From JAVBOV01 sp031550205 (GTDB taxonomy: Bacteria; Pseudomonadota; Alphaproteobacteria; RF32; CAG-239): 28,013 nt of DNA. The notes under the pieces were generated by a model. It made no database searches, was not told where the DNA came from, and saw only the letters and a program-made list of their open reading frames with translations. The stretch is from positions 1 to 28,013 of the forward strand of contig JAVBOV010000083.1 of assembly GCA_031550205.1 (NCBI GenBank), given 5' to 3'. Each line of letters starts with the position of its first letter. Within the stretch, counting starts at the first letter, position 1. Positions 11,465 to 17,462 of the stretch are shown one piece after another. A program made the translations under genes and the position numbers.

Positions 11465-12955
11465 TTAGAGAGTAGATTGAAAGTTTAAATTCATCTCCTG
11501 CTGTTTTTTCTCTTCTTCCGCCTGCCTCTGCTGACGTTCTTTTTCTTCGCGTTCGGCAGCGGCTTGTTTTTCCTGCTCTTCACGCTTGGCTTCAGCTTCA
11601 CGTTCTTTTCTCTCAGCTTCTTCTCTGGCGGCAACGTCTTCTTTAATGCTTTCTTGGGTTTTATCTAAACCATGAGTAACCAAATTTTCTTTTAGTCTGC
11701 TTGTGGTCTTTGGTCCCAAATCATCATCTTCTTTCAACGGTGTTTGGTAAGGGAAGCTGTTTAACCCTCTCTGCAAGCTCTTAACCCCGGTTTGCGCGGT
11801 GCGTTCGGCAATACTTTGATAAGCCTCTCGCATTAGGACATTATCTTTAGTCCTTAATTCCTTCGGCTCGGTTAAAGGAGTGTATTGCGGTTTGGGGTTA
11901 ATCTGTCGGCCGGTGGCATCTCTTTCCAAGTCCTTATTGCCGTAAAGGGAATCGTAATAAGACTTGGCTTTTTGTTCCAGGCGGTTGTTAAGTTCAACGT
12001 CATTGCTTTCATAACGGGCAAGCTGCATGGCAGAACGGGCTTCGTTTTCGGTTAAATCCTGCGGTTGTTTATACAAAATATCGGTTCTTTTATCGTCATG
12101 TTCGGTTATTTTAGCGACAATGTTTTTAACCTTTTCTTCTTGTTCAGGCGTGCGAGGAACAGGCAGTAAAGGCTTGCGTTTTAACGGGGTTTGGTTCATC
12201 TTAAAACGCTCATTAGGATTAGGCAGCAAAGGTTTAATTCCCGGCAAAAGAGATTGTTCTTTGTTCAAAGCCAAGCCTTCTTTCTGATTCTTCCGAATGA
12301 TGCTTTCCGGCGTTACATCATATTTTTCAGCAATGCTCTCAACGGTTTCACCGCCTTTGGTTTGATAACGGCGGTCGGTTAATTCGGCGTTTTTATAACG
12401 GCGTAAAATGTCTTTGTTTTCCATAATTGTCCGGCGCAAATCTTCTTTGGTTAACTTATCGCCATACTTTTCGTATAAATCCATACCCAGTTTGACCATC
12501 GGGTCGTCTTTACTGTCGCTCTTTCCTCTTTCATGGCTTTGTAAATAATCGTCAAATTTTGCACTTTCTTCAGTCTCATCATCTTCAAAACCTGCTGCCT
12601 TCATAGTATACCCATAGGAAATATTTCCCCATATATCGTGATCATAAAAATGTTCTTCATCTCCCGGAAATTTACTTCCAAATATTGCAGATGGTTCGCC
12701 TTTATAATTCTTGTCGAGATTATGATAATAGCTTTCAGTGAGTTTTTTGCCTGGCACTTTATGATCCCACTTTCCACTTTTGAAGTTTTCAATAAGTTTT
12801 GGATAGGTTAGAAACATTTTCACCGGATCCGCGATGTCTTTATTACTGTTAAGATTCTTCATTTTTTTTATCGTTTCATCTTTATGTCTAGAAACCATAT
12901 CCTCATATATAAGATTAAGCATATCTTCAAAAGATTTGTTATTTATATTGTTCAT
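11465..12955 (-). CDS. Multi-domain hypothetical protein: toxin-44-like N-terminus, LysM-like and peptidoglycan-binding-like segments
   Basis: This is a 496-aa hydrophilic protein without a signal peptide or membrane segment. Residues about 58-170 contain KWDHK, then DIWGNISYGYTMKAAGF (107-123) and a DDPMVKLGMDLYEKYG stretch (150-165). This order (WDxK, GNxxYG, DDP...G) resembles, from memory, the bacterial toxin 44 family of polymorphic toxins. Residues 196-239 look like a LysM module (GGETVESIAEKYDVTPESI). Residues 392-430 (VKSLQRGLN, then DDLGPKTTSRLKENL) look like a peptidoglycan-binding-like fold, and 436-488 is a charged Glu/Lys/Gln-rich coiled coil. The ATG at 12955 has GAAGGA 8 nt upstream, just after a hairpin with a T-run. 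It may be an exported effector or a cell-wall-associated protein; catalytic activity is unproven, and a structural role is possible. Confidence 0.8.
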   Translation of the reverse strand: MNNINNKSFEDMLNLIYEDMVSRHKDETIKKMKNLNSNKDIADPVKMFLTYPKLIENFKSGKWDHKVPGKKLTESYYHNLDKNYKGEPSAIFGSKFPGDEEHFYDHDIWGNISYGYTMKAAGFEDDETEESAKFDDYLQSHERGKSDSKDDPMVKLGMDLYEKYGDKLTKEDLRRTIMENKDILRRYKNAELTDRRYQTKGGETVESIAEKYDVTPESIIRKNQKEGLALNKEQSLLPGIKPLLPNPNERFKMNQTPLKRKPLLPVPRTPEQEEKVKNIVAKITEHDDKRTDILYKQPQDLTENEARSAMQLARYESNDVELNNRLEQKAKSYYDSLYGNKDLERDATGRQINPKPQYTPLTEPKELRTKDNVLMREAYQSIAERTAQTGVKSLQRGLNSFPYQTPLKEDDDLGPKTTSRLKENLVTHGLDKTQESIKEDVAAREEAERKEREAEAKREEQEKQAAAEREEKERQQRQAEEEKKQQEMNLNFQSTL

Positions 12956-12963
12956 TTATTTTA

Positions 12964-13006
12964 TTCCTTCATTTAAAATAAAAAAAGCCTGAGATTGATA
13001 TCTCAG
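12964..13006 (-). promoter_or_regulatory. Hairpin, T-run and Shine-Dalgarno element upstream of the 496-aa gene
   Basis: Read on the - strand, CTGAGAT/ATCTCAG (13006-12989, 4-nt loop) is followed by a T-run, then ATTTTAAATGAAGGAA, which contains the Shine-Dalgarno of the gene starting at 12955. It has the form of an intrinsic terminator 25-30 nt before a start codon, so it could be an attenuator or the end of an upstream transcript. The 22-nt part 12964-12985 recurs with one mismatch at 13575-13596. Confidence 0.5.
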
Positions 13007-13011
13007 ACCGG

Positions 13012-13563
13012 TTGTTAGAATATATTGTTCTTTATTTGTTCTTTTGTCTTGCTTTTATATTTTTTGCTGTTAATATAAAAACTATGATAGAACAAAGTTT
13101 AAAAAATAATTGGCAGAATAATTTGTTGCACCTTGCTTTGCAGTTTGGTTCAGCTTGGCTGTTTGTGTTTGGTTGTCGCAATTACTTGCGAAATTACCAT
13201 AATGTAGAAATGAATAATGTTGTGTTCTATTTTTTGGCTACAAGCATAACAGCTTTAATGTATTTCTTTTTATATAGAAAAGTTAAGTTAAAAACTGGAG
13301 CAAAATGGATAACTACGGGAATAATCTGCGCTTTGACGAGTGGTCTTGGAGCTCTGTTTATTTTATCCGGCAATGTAAATTATAAGCTGAAGAACGAAAT
13401 TATATATATATATATATATATTACTTACAACCTTCCTCTAATTGTTTATATTTTTGCCTTTATAAATAAAAAACTGTTTTTCATTTTATTCACCATCTTA
13501 GCAATTCTTGCGGTTCGCGGTTTGCCCTTACTACCTGTAGCTTTGGTTGGGGGGGTTTATTAG
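13012..13563 (+). CDS. Hypothetical polytopic membrane protein with an in-frame (TA)10 tract
   Basis: I do not recognise this 183-aa protein. It has about six hydrophobic segments (roughly 3-23, 38-56, 69-88, 99-118, 131-151, 154-182) with few charged residues between them. The longest frame starts at TTG 13012 and has no Shine-Dalgarno; the first ATG, at 13084, would remove the first segment, so the start is uncertain. A (TA)10 tract at 13401-13420 encodes IYIYIYI in segment 5, and a G7 run lies near the stop. A change of one TA unit would break the frame. It is divergent from, and 56 nt away from, the toxin-like gene, so an immunity role is possible but speculative. Composition is AT-rich. 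Confidence 0.55.
   Translation: MLEYIVLYLFFCLAFIFFAVNIKTMIEQSLKNNWQNNLLHLALQFGSAWLFVFGCRNYLRNYHNVEMNNVVFYFLATSITALMYFFLYRKVKLKTGAKWITTGIICALTSGLGALFILSGNVNYKLKNEIIYIYIYITYNLPLIVYIFAFINKKLFFILFTILAILAVRGLPLLPVALVGGVY
13401..13420. repeat. (TA)10 dinucleotide microsatellite
   Basis: Ten uninterrupted TA units lie inside the 183-aa membrane ORF. Such tracts are prone to slipped-strand mispairing, and each gain or loss of one unit shifts the downstream frame. Confidence 0.9.
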
Positions 13564-13574
13564 TTTTTTTGTTT

Positions 13575-13623
13575 TTCCTTCATCTAAAATAAAAAATTCC
13601 CAAGACACCAATCTCAGGAATTT
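13575..13623 (-). repeat. Second copy of the hairpin, T-run and Shine-Dalgarno element, without a gene
   Basis: The 22-nt segment 13575-13596 matches 12964-12985 with one difference. Next to it, on the - strand, a 12-bp stem (AAATTCCTGAGA / TCTTGGGAATTT, with G-U pairs) precedes a TTTTTTATTTT run and then GAAGGA, as in the first copy. No open frame follows on the - strand, so it looks like an orphaned 5' region or a stand-alone terminator. The rest of 13564-13775 shows only the promoter of the next gene. Confidence 0.55.
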
Positions 13624-13707
13624 AAATACACTTGTTTTGTTGTGTGTTTTGTTTATATCAAAATTTCATTAAATTGTCAAGGAAATTATTCCTAGTGAAT
13701 AAAATTG

Positions 13708-13736
13708 TTGCTTAATTGGGGTGAGTTTTGTATACT
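13708..13736 (+). promoter_or_regulatory. Sigma-70 promoter of the 156-aa orphan
   Basis: TTGCTT (13708-13713), a 17-nt spacer and TATACT (13731-13736) form a good promoter. The expected start near 13743 gives a ~33-nt leader. Confidence 0.65.
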
Positions 13737-13751
13737 TTGAGTCTAACTAAA

Positions 13752-13775
13752 ATTATTAATTTTTAAAATCTAATT
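13752..13775 (+). promoter_or_regulatory. SD-less leader motif, copy A
   Basis: ATTATTAATTTTTAAAA begins 24 nt before the ATG at 13776. No purine-rich Shine-Dalgarno is present. Matching motifs at the same distance precede the genes at 15192 and 24671. Confidence 0.6.
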
Positions 13776-14246
13776 ATGTTTGGAAAAAAGAAAAAAACGA
13801 AAGTTGCTGTTGGAGCTTTTAAGCAGGAATATCCTGCAGTGAGAAAGAGTTTGCTTTCTTTGAGACAGGAAATCGGTAACCTTGACGATAGGTTTGCGGA
13901 GCTTATGAAGATGGTTGCGAACAATGTTTCAGCCGAAGCTTTGGTCAGGTTTGAAGCTAAGCTTTATGAACTTCCGTCTTCTAAGGATGCTGCCGAACTG
14001 ATTGAAATGTGGACTGATACAATGATTGCAGTTTTTTCAAAAAAAGAGCTGGATGACTTGTGTTTTGGAGCCAGTACCAGAATCCAATATTTGCCTTTAG
14101 ATGGTTCAGGTTTGCCTGACTTGTCTAAAAAGAGGAATGCTTTCTTTTTGAAGGTTTGGAGGAAACTAAGACTTCACGTTGGTTATGAAGTTATCGTTTT
14201 GATGCCTGAAGAAGATTTTCACTGCGATTGCAGCTGTTGCTGGTGA
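13776..14246 (+). CDS. Hypothetical protein with Cys-rich C-terminus
   Basis: This 156-aa protein belongs to no family I recognise. It begins with a very basic stretch (MFGKKKKTKVAV), has no membrane segment or signal peptide, and looks mainly helical through residues 20-95. Four of its last six residues are Cys (the tail reads HCDCSCCW), suggestive of metal binding or disulfide formation. The start is fixed by the promoter and the shared 24-nt leader; there is no Shine-Dalgarno. It is monocistronic, closed by a strong terminator 7 nt after the stop. Codon use is less AT-biased than in the neighbouring membrane ORF. Confidence 0.8.
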   Translation: MFGKKKKTKVAVGAFKQEYPAVRKSLLSLRQEIGNLDDRFAELMKMVANNVSAEALVRFEAKLYELPSSKDAAELIEMWTDTMIAVFSKKELDDLCFGASTRIQYLPLDGSGLPDLSKKRNAFFLKVWRKLRLHVGYEVIVLMPEEDFHCDCSCCW

Positions 14247-14252
14247 AATTTA

Positions 14253-14288
14253 AACACTGTTAATTCTTTGAATTGACGGTGTTTTTTT
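14253..14288 (+). terminator. Intrinsic terminator of the 156-aa gene
   Basis: A 14-bp stem AACACTGTTAATTC / GAATTGACGGTGTT (two G-U pairs) with a 3-nt loop is followed by a T-run. Confidence 0.9.
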
Positions 14289-14423
14289 GTTAAGGTTTGA
14301 TTAACTATTGACTCTTTGGGGAAATTGAGTCATATTTTGTCCACAAAAATGGACTCGTATGGAGTCTTTTGTTTAAACAAGAGTATTGCTTTGTGAAAGT
14401 ATGAGCATTTGTGCAGGATTTAT

Positions 14424-14450
14424 GGATTCTTCACTGCGTTCAGAATGACG
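14424..14450. repeat. Short palindromic repeat-like fragment
   Basis: GGATTCTTCACTGCG followed by TTCAGAATGACG contains ATTCT/AGAAT arms and ends in GAATGACG, like the dispersed palindromic elements common in proteobacterial intergenic DNA. It lies upstream of the lipoprotein start and extends an open frame artificially. No second full copy was seen in this window. Confidence 0.35.
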
Positions 14451-14495
14451 CATTTATATGTTTTATTAAGCAAAGATGAAGAAGGAAAACTTAAG

Positions 14496-14984
14496 ATGAA
14501 AAATTTGGTGAAGTTATTTGCTCTTTCTGCCGTTATGGTTGTGGCCGGATGCCAAAGCTATCCTTGCCAGGAAGAAGAATGTGCTGCTCAACCGGTTCAA
14601 CCGGTGCAGGAAGTTAGACAAGAACCGAGAAGAGTTGTGGTATATAGAGACGAAGCTCCGGCTCCGGTATATTACAGACAGCAGGCTCGCAGGGTTAATG
14701 TTATTTGTGATGAAATGGTTGCCAGCCCATGTGCCGAACAAGTTCGCGTTGTTCGTGAACCGGTAGAAGTGGTTTATAAGCGCACTCAGCTTAGAACTGT
14801 ATATGAGCCGAAAACTTATAAAGATGTGACTTATGAGCGCGAGCCATATACCGGACAGGACTGCCCGTCTTGCGATCAGCAGGTTGTGGTTGAGACTCCC
14901 CGTTCTTCTGAAACAGTCAGAATGATTGAGGCACCTAGAAGGGTGATTACTAAGAGATATATTGCTGAAGAAGAGATTAAGTAG
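14496..14984 (+). CDS. Putative lipoprotein, Cys- and Tyr/Arg-rich
   Basis: This 162-aa protein starts with a lipoprotein signal: MKN-K, a hydrophobic stretch LFALSAVMVV, and the lipobox VAGC with Cys19 as the predicted lipidation site. The mature part is rich in Pro, Arg and Val, with six further Cys (one pair as CPSC) and a repetitive VVYK...TVYEPKTYKDVTYEREPY pattern. I do not recognise a named family. The ATG at 14496 is preferred over the longer frame from 14409 because it has GAAGGA at good spacing and starts the signal peptide; the extension only covers a repeat-like fragment. It probably sits on the inner face of the outer membrane. A terminator follows. Confidence 0.8.
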   Translation: MKNLVKLFALSAVMVVAGCQSYPCQEEECAAQPVQPVQEVRQEPRRVVVYRDEAPAPVYYRQQARRVNVICDEMVASPCAEQVRVVREPVEVVYKRTQLRTVYEPKTYKDVTYEREPYTGQDCPSCDQQVVVETPRSSETVRMIEAPRRVITKRYIAEEEIK

Positions 14985-15043
14985 GATTTTAGATTTTGGA
15001 TTTTTGATTTTAGATTGAGGATTCAAGGTTGAAAATTTGAAAG

Positions 15044-15074
15044 CTCCCTGACAGAGATGTCGGGGAGTTTTTTT
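15044..15074 (+). terminator. Intrinsic terminator of the lipoprotein gene
   Basis: Stem CTCCCTGACA / TGTCGGGGAG (one G-U pair) with loop GAGA is followed by seven T. A further CCCCCTCC / GGGGGAGG inverted repeat lies just downstream (15076-15108). Confidence 0.9.
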
Positions 15075-15124
15075 GACCCCCTCCGGCTCACCCTTACACG
15101 GGGGAGGGTATTGGCTGTTTTTGT

Positions 15125-15153
15125 TTGACTTTCAAATAATTTTTTGGTATATT
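15125..15153 (+). promoter_or_regulatory. Sigma-70 promoter of the 123-aa membrane protein
   Basis: TTGACT (15125-15130), a 17-nt spacer and TATATT (15148-15153), with TGG before the -10, make a near-consensus promoter. The expected transcript start near 15160 leaves a ~32-nt leader. Confidence 0.75.
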
Positions 15154-15167
15154 TTGTCTATTCAAAA

Positions 15168-15191
15168 ATTATTAACTTAAAACTTTGTAAT
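15168..15191 (+). promoter_or_regulatory. SD-less leader motif, copy B
   Basis: ATTATTAACTTAAAA begins 24 nt before the ATG at 15192, with no Shine-Dalgarno. The promoter upstream predicts that this motif is near the 5' end of the mRNA. Confidence 0.65.
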
Positions 15192-15563
15192 ATGGAAAAC
15201 TTATTATTGTGCATTACGCTAATTATGATTGCATGTATTTTTTGGGCAATTTTGCGCCTTGATAAAATGAAAAAAGAAACAGCCGCAGCCAGATTTACCT
15301 ATCTGATGCTTGGTGCGGTTATTCTGACGGCAATTATATATTTTGGAGAAATGGGAAGCGCCAGCCGGCATGCTGTTTTATTCCATTTTATATATTTTTG
15401 CTGTACGTTATTTGTTTTTGTGCTGACATTTAATACTTATGTTAAAGGCATTGAAAAGGTAAGAAGTGAAAGAAACAGGCTTAGAGATGCCAGAGGCATG
15501 TACTACGGTGCCGCGGATTGGAAAGATGATAGTTTCTGGAAAGTGTTTTTCGGTAAACTATAA
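15192..15563 (+). CDS. Hypothetical small membrane protein
   Basis: This 123-aa protein has three hydrophobic segments (roughly residues 3-22, 36-56 and 62-86) and a charged C-terminal tail of about 35 residues with RSERNRLRDARG. No family is recognised. A longer frame from TTG 15144 exists, but it begins between the promoter -35 and -10 boxes, so it cannot be translated from that promoter; the ATG at 15192, with the shared leader motif 24 nt upstream, is the better start. It is monocistronic and convergent with ftsZ, with a shared terminator between them. Confidence 0.75.
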   Translation: MENLLLCITLIMIACIFWAILRLDKMKKETAAARFTYLMLGAVILTAIIYFGEMGSASRHAVLFHFIYFCCTLFVFVLTFNTYVKGIEKVRSERNRLRDARGMYYGAADWKDDSFWKVFFGKL

Positions 15564-15571
15564 GAAGAAAT

Positions 15572-15607
15572 AAAAAAGCGCTGTTCTTTGGGAACGGCGC
15601 TTTTTTT
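15572..15607. terminator. Bidirectional terminator between the 123-aa gene and ftsZ
   Basis: AAAAAAGCGCTGTTC / GAACGGCGCTTTTTTT can form on either strand (one G-U or mismatch) with A and T tracts on both sides. It ends the + gene at 15563 and the division cluster whose last gene, ftsZ, stops at 15623. Confidence 0.9.
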
Positions 15608-15622
15608 GCGGGGTTGTCTGAT

Positions 15623-17230
15623 TTAACGGCGGCGGAGGAAGGAGGGAATTTCCAGGTTTAGTTTGCTGTCGTCGTCTAAATCTTTTGAAAAGCTTGGAGA
15701 GATTGGCTCTTGAAAGCTTTCAATTTTTTTCTTTTTGTTTTTCTTGGCAATTGAAAAACCGGTTACACGCTCAATTAAAGTGGGGCGGTAATCTTCATCA
15801 TTATTGCCGACAATCAGTTCTTCCTGTTCTTCAATTTTTTTATGAACAAAGCCGGTGTTGTGCTCGGGGAACAGTTCGGGCTCTTCTTCAACCTCTCTTA
15901 AAACGGCTTTTGGAGTAAAGTGTTTTTCATTTGAAGACAGAATGTCTTCCAATTGCTCCGAGTGAGAAGCGCTTTCGTTATTATTGATTATGGCTTTGAA
16001 CAAAGAAGAGGCTTTGGGCATTTCACCAATGGTTGAAGAACTTTCAAGTTCATCAAAGTCTTCAAATTTTTCCTGCTCTTCAATGACTTTGGAAGCGATG
16101 ACCCTTACGGTTTCTTCTTCGCTTTCCTCTTTTTCTTCTCTGTGGGCGGCAAACTGTTCCAAATTGGCGTTTATAACCGTACGCGAAGTTTTGGTGATTA
16201 CCTCTTCTTCAATCATAACAGGTTTTGCCACTTGAGGTTTTACTCTCGTTACAGGCTTAGAATCGCCGATGCCGGTGGCGACAATGGAAACGCGGATTTT
16301 GCCCTTCAAATCATCATCAAAGCTGGAACCGAAGATGATGTTGGCTTCTTCATCCACTTCTTCCTTTATGCGGCTGGCGGCTTCGTCAATTTCAAACAGG
16401 GTAATGTCCGAGCCGCCGGTGATGTTGATTAAGACGCCTTTGGCGCCGCGGATTGAGCAATCATCCAAAAGCGGATTGGAAAGAGCCTGTTCGGCGGCCT
16501 TAACGGCACGTTCGTCGCCGTCGGCCTCGCCGGTGCCCATGATGGCTTTGCCTTTGTCTTCCATAATGGCTTTGATATCGGCAAAATCGAGGTTGATTAA
16601 GCCGGGCATTAACATTAGATCAGTAATGGAGCGTACGCCGGCGTATAAAACATTATCGGCCATGATGAAGGCGTCAACCAGGGTGGTGTTTTTGTCGGCC
16701 ACGCGGAAAAGATTCTGGTTGGGAATAACGATGATGGAATCTACTTCTTTGGTGAAATTATCAACGGCGGTTTCTGCGGTTGAGCCGCGTTTGCGGCCTT
16801 CAAATTGGAAAGGCTTGGTGACAACGCCGACGGTTAAAATGCCCATTTCTTTGGCAGCCCTGGCCACAACCGGAGCAGCACCGGAACCGGTTCCTCCGCC
16901 CATGCCGGCGGTAATGAACACCATGTTTGAGCCTTCAAGCTCTCTTTTAATTTCTTCAAGCGCTTCTTCAGCAGCGGCCTTGCCCACTTCAGGACGGGCG
17001 CCGGCGCCAAGGCCTTTGGTGGTTTCCATGCCGAGCTGAATTTTGCGGCTGGCTTTGGAATTGGCCAAGGCTTGGGCATCGGTATTGGCCACAACGAAAT
17101 CCACACCCTCGAGCTTTTGCTCAATCATGTTGTTAACGGCATTGCCGCCGCCGCCGCCAACGCCGATTACGGAAATTCTCGGTTTAAGGTGCATTACGTT
17201 TTTTTCAGGTACTTTTAACTTGATGGACAC
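15623..17230 (-). CDS. ftsZ: Cell division protein FtsZ
   Basis: FtsZ is the tubulin-like GTPase that forms the division ring. From a GTG start at 17230 it has 535 aa: glycine-rich nucleotide loop VGGGGGN (24-30), tubulin signature GGGTGSG (111-117), synergy-loop NLDFADIK (213-220), core to about 320, a ~200-residue acidic linker, and the C-terminal peptide LEIPSFLRRR that binds FtsA and other partners. The GTG is chosen because GGGGAG lies 7 nt upstream and the resulting MSIKLKVP matches alphaproteobacterial N-termini; a TTG at 17245 would overlap that site. It is the last gene of the cluster, separated from ftsA by 232 nt containing a dispersed repeat. Confidence 0.97.
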   Translation of the reverse strand: MSIKLKVPEKNVMHLKPRISVIGVGGGGGNAVNNMIEQKLEGVDFVVANTDAQALANSKASRKIQLGMETTKGLGAGARPEVGKAAAEEALEEIKRELEGSNMVFITAGMGGGTGSGAAPVVARAAKEMGILTVGVVTKPFQFEGRKRGSTAETAVDNFTKEVDSIIVIPNQNLFRVADKNTTLVDAFIMADNVLYAGVRSITDLMLMPGLINLDFADIKAIMEDKGKAIMGTGEADGDERAVKAAEQALSNPLLDDCSIRGAKGVLINITGGSDITLFEIDEAASRIKEEVDEEANIIFGSSFDDDLKGKIRVSIVATGIGDSKPVTRVKPQVAKPVMIEEEVITKTSRTVINANLEQFAAHREEKEESEEETVRVIASKVIEEQEKFEDFDELESSSTIGEMPKASSLFKAIINNNESASHSEQLEDILSSNEKHFTPKAVLREVEEEPELFPEHNTGFVHKKIEEQEELIVGNNDEDYRPTLIERVTGFSIAKKNKKKKIESFQEPISPSFSKDLDDDSKLNLEIPSFLRRR

Positions 17231-17331
17231 TTGGCTTCTCCCCAAACTTTTCTCTTCTAAAATTAGTTATAGGGTACAGGGAAAAAATTAAGGTTTGGTT
17301 ACCAAGGGAGTTAAAAGTGAAATCAAAGAAT

Positions 17332-17462
17332 GGATCCTCGGGTTCAACCTAGCTCGGCAGGCCTCATACGGTTGACTCCGAGGATGACGTTCCGTAGTCA
17401 TCGGGCTTCCTACTTCGCTCTTGCAGAGCTACGTCGGACAAGTTGCCCGGCTGACCTGTTAT
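17332..17462 (+). repeat. Dispersed structured repeat, copy 3
   Basis: It is closely similar to 234-368, with the same GGATCC start, CTCCGAGGATGAC core, folded second half and GCCCGGCTGACCTG end. It occupies most of the ftsA-ftsZ gap and abuts the ftsA stop at 17463. In the cluster mRNA it is read in the complementary sense. A short open frame crossing it (17330-17530) gives the same peptide as copy 1, as expected from shared DNA rather than from a gene. Confidence 0.8.

Noticed and set aside
13731..13741. A Bacteroidetes-type promoter (TAnnTTTG) for the SD-less orphan genes, which would suggest transfer from that phylum
   Set aside because: The spacing of TATACTTTG and TATATTTTG does not fit that consensus exactly, and good -35 boxes at 17 nt support ordinary sigma-70 promoters.
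14514..15026. 170-aa open frame antisense to the lipoprotein gene
   Set aside because: The + strand gene has a lipobox, Shine-Dalgarno and terminator; the antisense frame has none of these.
16269..17039. 256-aa open frame antisense to ftsZ
   Set aside because: It lies wholly within the well-supported ftsZ gene, has Ser/Pro/Ala-rich low-complexity translation typical of an antisense shadow, and no Shine-Dalgarno.
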